From positions 72,604,008 to 72,668,007 of the forward strand of contig OZ024869.1 of NCBI GenBank assembly GCA_964017185.1: DNA of 64,000 nucleotides. Direction: 5' to 3'. Below, piece by piece: positions 20,033 to 30,899 of the stretch (position 1 is its first letter; each line of letters starts with the position of its first letter). Under the pieces are notes generated by a model that saw only the letters and a list, made by a program, of their open reading frames with translations, did not search any database and was not told the origin of the DNA. The stretch is from Rugalucina vietnamica (taxonomy: Eukaryota; Mollusca; Bivalvia; Lucinida; Lucinidae). The position numbers and the translations under genes are program-made.

Positions 20033-21075
20033 CTTAACTGCCGTAGGCAGTTTTCGGTTTCTGAGATGGATGGCATCACTGCCTATCAAAGTGTCTTAAC
20101 TGCCGTAGGCAGTTTTCGGTTCCTGAGATGGATGGCTTCACTGAGACAGTTGGCGTCACTGTCTATCAAAGTGTCTTAACTGCCATAGGCAGTTTTCGGT
20201 TTCTGAGATGGATGGCATCACTCTATCAAAGTGTCTTAACTGAGTTTTCGGTTCCTGAGATGGGTGGCTTCACTGAGACAGTTGGCGTCAATGTCTATCA
20301 AAGTGTCTTAACTGCCGTAGGCAGTTTTCGGTTTCTGAGATGGCTGGCTCTCTATCAAAGTGTCTTAACTGCCGTAGGCAGTTTTCTGTTCCTGAGATGG
20401 GTGGCTTCACTGAGACAGTTGGCGTCACTGCCTATCAAAGTGTCTTAACTGCCGTAGGCAGTTTTCTGTTCCTGAGATGGATGGCATCACTGCCTATCAA
20501 AGTGTCTTGACTGCCGTAGGCAGTTTTCGGTTCCTTAGATGGGTGGCTTCACTGAGACAGTTGGCGTCACTGTCTATCAAAGTGTCTTAACTGCCATAGG
20601 CAGTTTTCGGTTTCTGAGATGGTTGGCCTCACTGTCTATCAAAGTGTTTTAACTGCCGTAAGGCAGTTTTCGGTTGCTGAGACGGTTGGCATCAATGTCT
20701 ATCAAAGTTTCTTTTAAAACTGCCGGTAGGCAGATTTCCGTTCTAAGTTTCAAAGTCAGATCCGTTCAAATTCAGATCAAAGTTTCTTAACTGCCTGTAG
20801 GCAGTTTTCGGTTTCTGAGACAGATGGCCTCACTGCCTCTGAGAGGGTTGGCGTCAGTCTTATCAGTTTTCTGTTCCCAAGAGGAATGGCCTCACTGTCT
20901 TTCATAGTGTCTTTACTACCGGTAGGCAGTTTTGGGTTCATGAGACTCATGGCTAACTAGACGGCAGTTTTCAGTTCCTGAGATGGATGTCCTCACTGTC
21001 TGTTAAAGTGTCTTTCGGTTGCTGAGACTGATGGCCTCACTGCCTATCAAAGTGTGTTAACTGCCAGAAGTCAGT
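20030..21075 (+). repeat. Irregular tandem repeat with AACTGCCGTAGGCAGTT hairpin
   Basis: Units of about 60-80 bp contain TATCAAAGTGTCTTAACTGC, the hairpin AACTGCC-GTA-GGCAGTT, TTTTCGGTTCCTGAGATGG and a variable GAGACAGTTGGCGTCACTG spacer. There are at least 12 copies, the last ones degenerate. Apparent open frames here come from the repeat. Confidence 0.8.
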
Positions 21076-21524
21076 TCTGTTTTGTTTTAACCAGTTTATC
21101 GATTCTCAAAAACTGAGTACCAGAGCGCTTCCGTGTCTCTTTAGCGACAACAAAGTTCTTAAATTCTAAAGAAGCCTGACATGCGGCAGCACAAACCCAC
21201 AAATCCATATATATATAAAGCTTTTTGCAAAGCTTTCTGTATTGAGCAGCTCGGAACCTTTTAATTTATGCATTGAAGTCCGGATATTAGTCAAACAGGA
21301 AGTGACTTAGCCTGACAGAAATACCAATGAAAGATATTCGGAAAGTGAAAGTAGAAATGTCAATGAATAATTGTGCAGAGGCTCAAACCAAAGTAAAATG
21401 CTTAACAGACTAGACAATACACAACCCAAAAGACTGTAAGTCAGTGAATCTCAAGTTTTATCAAGCAGGCAGCTCGACCAGCCAGCAGCTCCAGCCTGTG
21501 GCTGGTCTGTGTCTTAAATACTGT

Positions 21525-22200
21525 CCATACACCATCCTCCAAAAACTATGTTTTGTGTCTTTTGAAAATTTCTAAACTTTTTAAACACTAGTGATTTTTT
21601 TTCGCTATAAAACAGACTCCGGTTTTAGGAGTCGTTCCCAATGGCAAAAATTATTTTTTTTTCCCAAATGCATGGTTAAAAATTCCCAATCTGAGAAAGT
21701 TTCCCAATCAGGCTTACAACTGCAACCATAATTTAATTAAACATGTACTATTATAAGCACCAATTAATCTGATATTTGTGACATGGAATAATGCTAATTT
21801 TCATGTGTCACAGTCATATGATGTTTACTTTTAGAAAACAAATCATGGTAACACTTATCATGATATTTTTACTGGTCTTAAGATTTTCTTAATTCATGGT
21901 AAAATTAGGCAGTTTTTCCCAATTGAACCGGTACTGGTACCGTTCCCAAAATGCTGAAAAAAATCACTGGTTCACCTTTCTCCAGAAACTATGTTTTGTG
22001 TCTTTTCTAAATACCACAGGCTGGTGGGTCCCCAGGGGTGGGTCCCTGTCTTTACTGTCCATACACCATCCTCCAGTGTTTTGTGTCTTTTCTAAATACA
22101 CCAGCTGCTGCAGGCAGCTCAGCCAGCCTGTGTCTATACTGTCCATACACCATCTTCCAGAAACTATGTTTTATGTCTTTTCTAAATACCCATCTGCTAG
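21525..22200 (+). repeat. Dispersed and tandem CTGTCCATACACCATC repeat
   Basis: ATACACCATC(C/T)TCCAG followed by TTTGTGTCTTTTCTAAATAC occurs about four times (near 21530, 21980, 22050 and 22140), three of them spaced about 85 bp. Short hairpins with CAGCTGCTGCAGGCAGCT stand between units. Confidence 0.6.
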
Positions 22201-22810
22201 ACCGCAATACCAGGGCTCCACCCTATTCAATGTCTACCATACAGAGGAATCACCCATTGATTTTCTTTTTTTTTAATTAGTGGACCGATTTTCTTTTCCT
22301 TTTTTTTGCGGCTCTTTTCAACACTTTTGGGTTACAAATTGAAAAGGATGTTATAGTGATATTTTTCTTGAGGTGTTTCAGAAAAAACACGGTTTCTGAA
22401 AGATTGTGTATGGGCAGCAGTTTGTTTTCCCATTCTCTCTCCGAAGTATCTTTGTTTGTTTTTTTTTCTGCCACATGCAGAACAAATACATAGAAAAGAC
22501 ACATACTAAGGAAGATGTCACATGTATGCATTCTGACATGAGCTTTGCTGTTGACTTGGACATTAAGCAACATTATAACATACAAAGAAAACCCGGTTAG
22601 ACAAAACCACAGGCACTGGGTAGATGCCTGAAGTATAGGATTGAGTACAGTAAGCAGTGGAAATGTACTATCTTTTTGTTTAAACAAGACTTCATTGATT
22701 GTGTAGCTGTGTTTATCCTGCTGCTGCAGCTTATCTAAGTCTCGACTTTAGCATGCATGAAATGTTTTCTCATGATATGGCTCTTATTAAAAAGGTTTCC
22801 TGTCTTTATT
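22200..22810. other. No gene seen
   Basis: T-rich and A-rich runs; overlapping short frames on both strands without splice support. Confidence 0.35.
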
Positions 22811-22814
22811 TCAG

Positions 22815-22912
22815 TAAATTAATATTATGGCCAATGGTTGGGAAGGATGGTTGAAAGATGCAAAGCTGACAGCTAGCTCATCAGTTTTGTGATTCATTGA
22901 GCAGTATTTTAG
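22815..22912 (+). ncRNA. Putative exon of a spliced transcript inside the giant element
   Basis: A strong acceptor (TTTATTTCAG at 22805-22814) and donor (TTTTAG then GTATGTATG at 22913) bound 98 bases. It contains an ATG frame of about 21 codons starting MANGWEGWLKDAK that stops before the donor. It may be an untranslated exon or a broken captured coding exon. A weak likeness to profilin N-termini is not enough to name it. Confidence 0.25.
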
Positions 22913-23609
22913 GTATGTATGTAACTTTTGTATACTTCTAAATATTTTTATAGCAGTTTAATAAAGAAACTTAAATCATTTTTTAAGTTTGTAAAATAAC
23001 ACATTTGAAAAACATACTGTCACCCTCAGGCTGTGAGAATTTGATAAATAGATGGGCTGCTAGAGTGTTGACCAGCCATTACACTTACATTTTCCAAACC
23101 AAGAACCACACATGCACATTGACAGAAACCAAAATTTGGAGTTCCAAATCAGACACTTTCTTTGGTATTTATAATACATGTACCATTTTTTATCTACATT
23201 GGGAATAAACTGCAAAACTTCATGATTTTAAGCTTTGAAACTCAGTAGCAAGGGTTTGATTTGGATAAATGTAGAAGTGTGATGTACCACTGATCATAGC
23301 TCTATGAAGTTACTGTGTTGTTGAAATGTATTGATACAGTGTTTTCTGCATCTGCAAAATACACACTTTTATCATCACAGTGGCTGCTTACACGAGCTTT
23401 GTCTTCGAGGTTTGCGACAAAGAACAATTTAAACCAGGCTGCATATATATGAAATAATAAAACTTATGAAGATTATGTTAAAAAAAAGTTGTGAAATTGA
23501 TGTAGTCTGCATGAAGTGATGAAGATTGTGTTTGAAGATTGATTTATACATATAAAAATGTGCCTTCATCTCAAACACTTTCTTATGCATGATTTCTATT
23601 GTCTTTCAG

Positions 23610-23880
23610 CATAACCATGCTCAGAGGCAGGGGATGTAATCATCCATGACTCACTCCACAAACCAGAAAGCTTAAAGACGGATTATTGGTCTCTGATGAT
23701 AAATCATGAAAAACTTTATCAACTGTATAAATGAAGAAGGACACCATAACAAGCACAGCTCAACCAAGTTTAAATTTTTCTGCTTCATAAATATTGGACT
23801 AGCCAAAGTCTGTGGGACTTTCAATTTCAGATGTAAATTACCAAAGCCAGCCAGTTGTCCTAGCTGATAAATGTAATAAA
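23610..23880 (+). ncRNA. Putative last exon of the same transcript
   Basis: The acceptor TTGTCTTTCAG ends at 23609; AATAAA is at 23875-23880. No long frame. Pairing it with the exon at 22815-22912 is an inference. Confidence 0.2.
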
Positions 23881-24184
23881 CAGTACTGTTGATAAATTAA
23901 TGCTGATATTTTTATGCTCAGTTGAATTAAGAATGAAAATGGTTTTATAATGTAACCACAAAGCAAAGATCTTCTCTAGACACAGTCAGTGATTGTGAAA
24001 ACAGAAATTAATAAAAGAACAGAGCGCAATATTGTCTGTTTCATGTGAAAACATCACAGCTACACCCTACATGTACACATTTAGTATTGATGTGCATGCT
24101 TATGTTTTACACCAGGGCTTACAACCAAATAGATGCGCACAACAGGCTTTATAAAAATCACAAAGGATATGCATGGAATTTGGT

Positions 24185-24290
24185 ATTTTACGGTACAGCA
24201 ATGACCTGGTGGTAGAGTAGCCAATTCCAGAGCTAGAGGTTCTGGGTTCCATACATTTGCAGCGCAGTGTCCTTGAGCTCTAAAAATATT
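24185..24290 (+). mobile_element. tRNA-derived SINE fragment
   Basis: GACCTGGTGGTAGAGTAGCC resembles an A box and GAGGTTCTGGGTTCC a B box, followed by GTGTCCTTGAGC, a SINE body motif also seen near 49180. No tRNA stems form. Confidence 0.5.
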
Positions 24291-24292
24291 TG

Positions 24293-24531
24293 AGCCCTGG
24301 CATGAGAAAACCGGTCTTTGGAGTTTCCGACAAGGTATGGCACAAACCTGTACTGTCACAGAAGCAGGCTAGAAGCTTGAAATTTCGGATTTAGGAAGAA
24401 GAGAAATTGTACTATCTGTGTAGCGAAAACAAAGGCTCTGATCAGCTTCTCAGTTACTGTGAAGCTGATCTGCGCCTTTGTTTTCATATATATAGGCAAA
24501 AATCTGGTTTTCTCACGATGCGGCTCATTTG
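24293..24531. mobile_element. MITE family M1 copy
   Basis: Both ends are present (TGAGCCCTGGCATGAGAAAAC; TGGTTTTCTCACGATGCGGC). The inside holds GTCACAGAAGCAGGCTAGAA and a GATCAGCTTCTCAGTTACTG palindrome. Confidence 0.65.
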
Positions 24532-24817
24532 TTATATACTCAGAAATGGCTGGTCCTAACACCACATGACAGAAAATAATGATAATCTGCCATACAAAAC
24601 TAAACCAACAAAATGTTTTAAGAATAATTGTTCTGTTTATATCTTGAGGGGGTGCTATAGCTTGGATGATAGTGTCCGATTCATAATGAAATGGGCCTGA
24701 CAATCATTCCCACAGACAGCACATTTCTTTCATGAAGATCAGGTTAGAAAATAAACAAACTAAAAAGCTATGTTCTGTCTACATAATAAAAAAATAAGAT
24801 CACTTTAAAAAGGAAAC

Positions 24818-25000
24818 ATGGTGGCCTAGTGGTAGAGCATCGGGCTCTGAATCAAGAGGTCCTAGGTTAGATCCACACTTGATGTGCCATGTTTATGTCA
24901 TTGAGCAACACATTAAATCTCAAGAGTACTGGTAAATATCCAGGGAGACGGGGCTTTGCCCTGACATGATTGAAACATTGTTGACTAGGACTTTCTGCAC
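24818..25000 (+). mobile_element. tRNA-derived SINE
   Basis: GGTGGCCTAGTGGTAGAGCA (A box) and GGTCCTAGGTTAGATCC (B box) at tRNA spacing are followed by TCATTGAGCAACACATTAAA and a body of about 120 bp. The acceptor stem is absent, so this is a SINE head and not a tRNA gene. Confidence 0.6.
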
Positions 25001-25007
25001 CCATAAT

Positions 25008-25075
25008 AGCTCACCTGAGCCGTTAGGCTCACAGGGTGAGCTTTAAGTATAGCAATGATCGGGCGTCCTTGAGGA
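25008..25075. repeat. Isolated end of the R1/R2 repeat family
   Basis: AGCTCACCTGAGCC-GTTA-GGCTCACAGGGTGAGCT is the bordering hairpin of the R2 repeat, but only the first 60 bases of the element follow. Confidence 0.6.
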
Positions 25076-25186
25076 CAATCCTGCATATAGCCAACTCCAT
25101 GTGTACTTACACCTTCATATCAGTGATGAGCATACCAAATCTGATTGCTCATGCTTTAAACACTGAAATTGTTCTTATACACAAGT

Positions 25187-25640
25187 CATTTGTATCCACT
25201 GCCCCTCTGGGGCCAGGGAATAGCAAGGCATTTAATTTTTCAGTTTTTGAAGCCCAGCTAAAAGCCCGGCATTGAGGGGTCAGATTTGTGGTAAAATCCC
25301 TGCTAAAAATCCCCGCTCCCCAAAGGCTGCCAAAAATGTGGAACAACAGCTGGTAGTTGTTCTATTGAAAAAGAATATGAGAGAGGAGTTTGAATTTCTG
25401 CATGTAAATGTACAGGGTCATTCACTTTACATTAAATAAGGACCATAGAAGTAATAAAATGTTGAAATACAACTATTATCTAATTTGAATTAATGTTCAC
25501 GACTGTATTGGCGGGAAATTTTAAAACCCTGGCTTATCCTTGGCACGGCCGGGACTTATTAGAGGTTAAAACCCAGCACTTTAGCCCTGCTGTGGCCCCG
25601 CTATCCCCGGCCCTAGGGGAGCCGGGTATACAAATGACTG
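25187..25640. mobile_element. MITE family M3, copy 2
   Basis: It starts CATTTGTATCCACTGCCCC, ends GGGTATACAAATG, and aligns in reverse with 7857-8267. One copy lies inside and one outside the giant element, so this family was active apart from it. Confidence 0.65.
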
Positions 25641-25790
25641 GTGCATTAGGACTGGTGTTTCTGATACCCGTTGTTGGTTTTTGCCTAAACTCTGGAAGAA
25701 ACAGAGTATTTAAACTCCCGCAGCTTTGCTGCTTTTTCTTGTTTTTATTGTATACCAGTATGAAGTATACTTTGTGTAAGAAAATGTTTC

Positions 25791-25793
<3 letters not shown>

Positions 25794-25823
<30 letters not shown>
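25794..25823 (+). repeat. Poly(A) run
   Basis: About 30 consecutive A. It could be the tail of a retroposed sequence; no matching upstream unit was identified. Confidence 0.7.
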
Positions 25824-25826
<3 letters not shown>

Positions 25827-25979
25827 CAGAATCTGGGATTTACATGACAGAAATGCATTTACACTTTATGATCGTAAAACATGTATTTTTAATTAAGATA
25901 CATGAAACAAAAATAATAATCGAATTAGATTTAAACTCGGGTCTAAGTACAAGTATGCATTACAATAAATTGGAAACAA

Positions 25980-26220
25980 GCCCCGCCCACTTTCCTTATC
26001 CATCCTCATTCCACCGCGGGTCCGCGGTGGAAAGTTAGAGACAAAAAATACAGGTAAGCGCGGACGATAAAATTTCTACTTCTTTACCCCGCCGCGGAAA
26101 CTCCGCAATCCCGCCGACTAGGGCGTTTCCGCGGTGGATATTAAAGTTTTAATCCTTTTTCTTACAGCCCCCTCTCCGCGGGGGTGGGCGGGCTGGTGAA
26201 AATCCCCCTGGACTGTACTG
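25980..26220. repeat. Right subterminal CCGCGG array and inverted repeat
   Basis: CCACCGCGG, GTCCGCGGTGG, CCCGCCGCGG and TTTCCGCGGTGG occur between 26010 and 26135, and the perfect 46-bp inverted repeat ends at 26220. Confidence 0.7.
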
Positions 26221-26222
26221 TA

Positions 26223-28560
26223 GGCAATTCACAACTTGCAAATGTTTTGGGGTCAAATTGATTTGAATCAAGGACATTGACCTCATACAAGTTGTCATTG
26301 ACATCAAGTACAGTCTGATCTTCAACTTCTTTACTGTTCTGAATGTCTGAAGCTTTCTGAACATTGTCTGGATGTCTTGAGAGTAAATCAGCACAAGAAT
26401 TGGTTGATCCAGCAATGTATTCAATTGAACAATTGTAACCAGACATACTTAAAGCCCAAAGTTGTATTTTCTTATTTTGCATAGGACTTTCTAGTAAGTA
26501 CTTTAAAGGCTTGTGGTCTGTTCTAATGACAAACTGAGCATTGTGAAGGTAAGGTAATAATCTAACTTTTGAAGAGCAAAATGAATTCCAAAGGCCTCTT
26601 TTTCTACAACTGACCACTTACATTGTGACCTACTTAGCTTATGTGACAAATAATAAAGTGGTTTCTCTTCTCCATCACATTCCTGTGTAAGGCATGCACC
26701 TATACATGTATCACTTGCATCTGTGTACAGTACATATGGCTTATTAGTCGGGATAAACCAACAAAGGAACTGCTGTAAGACTATCTTTCAAATAATCAAA
26801 TGCTCTTTGATGTGTGTCCGACCATTTGAAGTGAGCATACTTCTTTGTCAAAGCTATTATTGGTTCAGCTATCTGACTAAAATTTGGAATAAACCTTCTG
26901 TAGTAAGAACACATGCCAATAAATGATCTTACTTCCCTGACACAAGTTGGAACTGGCAAAGATCTAATAGCTTCTATTTTCTTTGATCTGCCTTAATACC
27001 TTCTTCACTTATAACAAAGCCAAGACAGTTTGTTTATGATTTGAGAAAACTACATTTCTTAAGTTTCACTTTTAAATTATGTTGTCTTAACTTGTCAAAG
27101 ATGATACAAATATGTTTCAGATGTTCTTTCAGGGTTGGGCTAAAGATCATAATGTCATCTAGATAAGCTGTCGAGAAATCATTGCAACCTTTTAAAACAA
27201 CAGACATAAGTTCTTGGAACACAGCTAGGGAGATGGAAAGGCCAAAGGGCATTACATTGAACTCAAATAAACCCTTGTGACAGGCAAAAGCTGTCTTCTC
27301 TTTATCTTTTTCATCCATGGCAACTTGCCAATAACCACTTTTTAAATCCAATGAAGTGAAATATTTTGCCTTGCCAAGTAAAGCTAGAATATCGTCAATG
27401 AGAGGTAGTGGATCAGAGTTTTTCTTTGTAATTTTGTTCAACCTCCTAAAATCTACACAAAAGCGTTTGCTACCATCTTTCTTGTCCACAATGACAACAG
27501 GAAAATACCAAGGTGACCTAGATCTACGAATTACATTGGCATCCAACATCCCATCAATTGCTTTGTCAATAACTTCCCTATTTTTAATTGGTGTTCTGTA
27601 AGGCCTCATTTTAATTGATTCATTGTCTCCTACATCAACTTGCATTTTAACTGTTTCAGTGTGACCTAATTCTGAATCTTTATTTGCAAATAAATCTTGA
27701 TTTTGCAAAATTATTTTCTCAATCTGTGGTCTATATTGTTGTGGGACATCCAAGTCATTTAAGTTTAATTTACTTTCACATTGATTGTTTTGAATTATTG
27801 AGTTTACAGTCGACACATTATTTTTAATTCCTGCAAGTTTTGCTAGTAAACCATGTCTGTATATTTTAATAAATTTGTTAGTATTGTTTACAATTAGCAA
27901 AGGCAATGATCTATCTTTTGCCAAAGTAGATACTGTATTTATAACTTGCAAACCCGGTTGATTCACAATAAAACCTTTATCAATTTGTGAAATTCCATAC
28001 GACTGTCCTACAGGTAAGTTTGGATTTTCTCTTACTCTACCATGACATATTATTGCAGATTGAGGTTTGATTAAGCAGGTCTTTTTCACTCTTACTGTTG
28101 ATGCGATGTGAATGTCTTCCTCTAAGGTTACATAGTGTTTTCCGTTAATCCTAAGGCATTTCAAATCAACAATCCTAACATTGTGTTCTTTCAGCCAGTC
28201 CAAACCAAGTATCATATTTCTATTTAAATCTCTAACAACATAGAAATCTTGGGACATTTCGGTACCACCGATACAAATTTGTACATTGACACAACCGTCG
28301 CATTTTAATTCCGTGCCATTAGCTGATTGCAAACAGACTTTCTTGTTTCGCAATTTCGGTCTATCTTTCAGCTGATCATAAATACGCCGATGCATCAATG
28401 AGCATTCCGCTAAAGTATCCACAAGAGTTCTAATTCTTTGCTTACCAATCTTGGCTAGACATGAATTTGGACTGCCCGAAACACTGACCTTAAAAGTTTC
28501 TAGAGTTATGTTATCTTTTATGTTGTAATTTTTACTCTTTGTATCGACCTCATTATACAA
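26223..28560 (-). pseudogene. pol: Protease, reverse transcriptase and RNase H part of pol, broken
   Basis: The 508-codon frame 27034-28560 begins with an aspartic protease region (LVDTLAECS, later MILGLDWL) and continues into reverse transcriptase with FCVDFRRLN, YLDDIMIF and MPFGLS, typical of Ty3/Gypsy. The protease triad reads Asp-Thr-Leu instead of the normal Asp-Thr-Gly. TAA at 27034-27036, frameshifts near 26975 and 26745, and another before 26617 break the connection region and RNase H. The RNase H part has VIRTDHKPL and ADLLSRHPD. The giant element interrupts the region at 26221. The normal job is to process the polyprotein, copy RNA into DNA and degrade the RNA strand; this copy cannot do so intact. 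Confidence 0.9.
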
Positions 28561-28568
28561 AAAGTGTC

Positions 28569-29473
28569 CTAGTTTTCCTGATGTTCTTGTGTGTTTCGTG
28601 GGACCTGATACCTAGGTCTACCATGACCCATAGGTCTTCTTTGTTCCTCTTTCTCTTTGCATTCCCTACTTATGTACCCAAGTCTACCACAGTTCCAGCA
28701 TTTGACCTGGCGTGGTCTTTGCTGTGTATTTTCAGTACTATTTATCTTTTTGAACCTATTGAATTTTGTTTTGAACCTTTGACCTCGTGAGTGGTCAACT
28801 TCCATTGGTGTGTGACTACTAGTTGATTGATGTGACCCATGTGACATTTCAACTCTTTTCCTTAGGTTTTGCTCATTAACAGCGACACCTACAGCACGTT
28901 GCAGAGTGTCTGGTTGATCCCTCAATATTTTCATTTTCAACTGGTCATTGACCAGGCCATCTACAAATATATCAATCAATTGGCGCTCAACAGCTGCACC
29001 ACCTTGATTGTCATATGCGTCTTCTGCCAGAGACAGAATTCTTTCAGAATATACATGTACTGATTCACCAGCTTTTTGTCTAGTTTGCCTAGTAAGTAAT
29101 GACAGAGCCATTTGCGCATCTGCCACGTCTGAAAATCTAACACTTAATTGTTCTTTTAACTGGTCCCAAGTGTTATTTGGATTTGCCGTCATATATCTCT
29201 GTATGAAACCTGACACAGCACCCCCACTACATTGGTATGCGATCATTTTCTTTCTATCATCTTGTGCACCTATTAATAATGCATATTTTCAATGGACCTA
29301 ATCCATTCCCTATACTGTTTTTGGTTGCCATCAAATTTGCTTACAGACCCAGAGATCCCTTGCGCTGCGAGTGCTTGGCCTATATTTGCCACCTCTAATC
29401 TTAAATTTTGAAAAGCCTGCACACCTGGGTCAATAGGCTGTGCCTGAGCTTGTGCCTGATTCTGATTTGCCAT
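28569..29473 (-). pseudogene. gag: Gag, frameshifted, altered zinc knuckle
   Basis: The N-terminal frame 29273-29473 (Ala/Gln-rich start MANQNQAQAQAQ) is cut by a one-base shift near 29285. The rest reads on in 28569-29246 with the capsid-like part (NTWDQLKEQL, SVHVYSERI) and a basic linker. The single zinc knuckle reads CWNCGRLGYISREC: the His of CCHC is replaced by Tyr, a one-base change. Gag would form the particle and bind RNA. The stop at 28569 and the ATG of the pol frame at 28560 are adjacent, so pol was probably made by frameshift or readthrough. Confidence 0.85.
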
Positions 29474-29667
29474 TTTCTTTAATTTTTAATTCTAATTTAA
29501 TTAAATTTTGCTGTAAATTTAATTGGTAAAGCACAAAACTAATAGCACAACAAAGAAAAGGCAAAAGTAAACATCACCTACCTTCAGTTTCTGCATCTGT
29601 TCCATTTTTTTATTCCTGTGCACAACTTTCAAATTTTTGGTACTAAGGAAGATTTTCTTTTGATATA

Positions 29668-29684
29668 GCCTGCGAGCGGCACCA
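29668..29684 (-). promoter_or_regulatory. Primer-binding site
   Basis: Twelve bases inside the 5' LTR the sense strand reads TGGTGCCGCTCGCAGG. The TGG start pairs with the CCA end of a tRNA, as expected for minus-strand priming. Which tRNA I cannot say. Confidence 0.6.
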
Positions 29685-29696
29685 ATAAATACACGC

Positions 29697-30523
29697 TGTT
29701 ATGTAGCCGTGTATTTACGTGTTCGTATAGTGTTTTATTTCTTTTATTTTAGTACTTCGCTGTTGTGTGTTCGAATAACAAATACAGTCTTTTAGAATCT
29801 TCTAAGTTTTAATTTTTACAACCAAAAAAGGTTCGCTATATCAAAGTTCCGAAACTAAACCCAAAACTAAATCAAAACCCAAACTTAAACTCAAACTTAA
29901 AAACTGATGTGAATGGTCAGTCCCGCAGAATTTATATGCTTCAGTAATTGCGCATCCTCACGACTGCATTATTCATTTCCTAAAATTAACTGCTAAATGC
30001 AAACTACCTGTCATATTTGATATATGCACCAAAAACACATTCCTTCTAGACGCTTCCATCTACGTGTGAGAATGCATCATGACATTCTAGAACTGCCAAA
30101 CACGTGGTCTTGTAACCCCAAACAAAAACCCGAGTTTGATAGACATGCTATGAAAACACCCATCAGATATGACAGATTCTGCAACAATATTTATTAAATA
30201 TTTAAACAATTATGCAGTTAACAAAATATAAACAAGTTGATATTTAAAATTATTTAACATTCCATTTTTGATTTGAATTGGTTCCAAATAAACAATAACA
30301 ATCATATGATGCTTAGTTAGAGTACATTTCTGCATTTTACAATACTTTATAGCTACTAGATTTTACTGTTATGAAATGAACTATTACTGTCTCTTTCTAA
30401 CTGCAAGTTTCAAACTGTAAAGTACATTTATGAACCCTAAACAATATTTCAATGGTATAAGTTTTACATACATTAAACATAAGTTAAGTCATACTGAGCA
30501 GTCGTGAGTGCAACTATGTTATA
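29697..30523 (-). repeat. 5' LTR of the retroelement
   Basis: About 827 bp and about 98% identical to 10499-11347 by eye. It would hold the promoter. Sense-strand ends are TATAACATAG and CATAACA. Confidence 0.9.
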
Positions 30524-30737
30524 GTATCCAAATTTTGATTTTGAGTTTTCTTATGATTCGAGCTATTTACCATCGTTCGTTTTACTTTATTTAATTTTCC
30601 CAACACGTTTCTTTTGTCTCATATCTCCATTCAGTTTGACTTATTGTCAGGTTCTTTCATGATAAACTGACCAATGGGCCATCCCAATTAAATAGCGTAT
30701 ATAAGTTTGAACAATATCAAATACAAATATAAATTAC

Positions 30738-30743
30738 TTTATT
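30738..30743 (-). promoter_or_regulatory. Torsin polyadenylation signal
   Basis: AATAAA on the minus strand, about 275 bases beyond the torsin stop codon. It lies between the stop and the retroelement, so the insertion did not remove it. Confidence 0.4.
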
Positions 30744-30899
30744 AATATAGTACAGAAATATGTTATTTAGAAAAATCGAAAGGAAAAATGATCACAGACT
30801 TAATTTACCATAAATATTGTTCAAACAGCTATATATAACATACATGTAACAATTACAGAAAAAAATCACAGTAAAAATGACACTATAGAACAATCAAAT

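Larger units (their letters stand above)
16513..26220. mobile_element. Giant 9.7-kb TA-flanked element without visible transposase
   Basis: The two ends are perfect 46-bp inverted repeats beginning CAGTACAGTCCAGGGGGATT. TA is duplicated on both sides (16511-16512 and 26221-26222). Ignoring the insert and one TA, the pol reading frame of the host retroelement runs on for some codons, which confirms the borders. The CAGT start and TA target suit the Tc1/mariner superfamily in a broad sense, but 46-bp GC-rich ends with SacII-type palindromes are unusual. I found no DDE or DDD transposase, only nested MITEs, SINEs, tandem repeats and a possible spliced non-coding transcript. It is therefore a very large non-autonomous element or one whose transposase was replaced. 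Confidence 0.85.
10495..30527 (-). mobile_element. Env-bearing Ty3/Gypsy LTR retroelement, interrupted and decayed
   Basis: Two long terminal repeats (10499-11347 and 29697-30523) flank minus-strand gag, protease, reverse transcriptase, RNase H, integrase and an env-like gene in the usual Ty3/Gypsy order. The host bases GTAT (ATAC on the minus strand) are duplicated at 10495-10498 and 30524-30527, so this is one original insertion. Minus the large insert at 16513-26220 it is about 10.3 kb. By eye the LTRs differ at about 16-17 positions plus a few indels, near 2%, so the element is not recent. Every coding region carries frameshifts, stops or changed active-site residues, so it cannot be autonomous. 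An env gene and a 4-bp duplication fit errantivirus-like elements. It lies about 490 bp downstream of the torsin stop codon. Confidence 0.9.

Noticed and set aside
22827-22890. Profilin first exon (MANGWEGWLKD)
   Set aside because: Only a few residues resemble profilin, a stop follows, and no further exon is seen.
25493-25795. 100-codon frame near the M3 MITE
   Set aside because: It lies mostly within the repeat and its reverse copy at 7857-8267 does not keep the frame.
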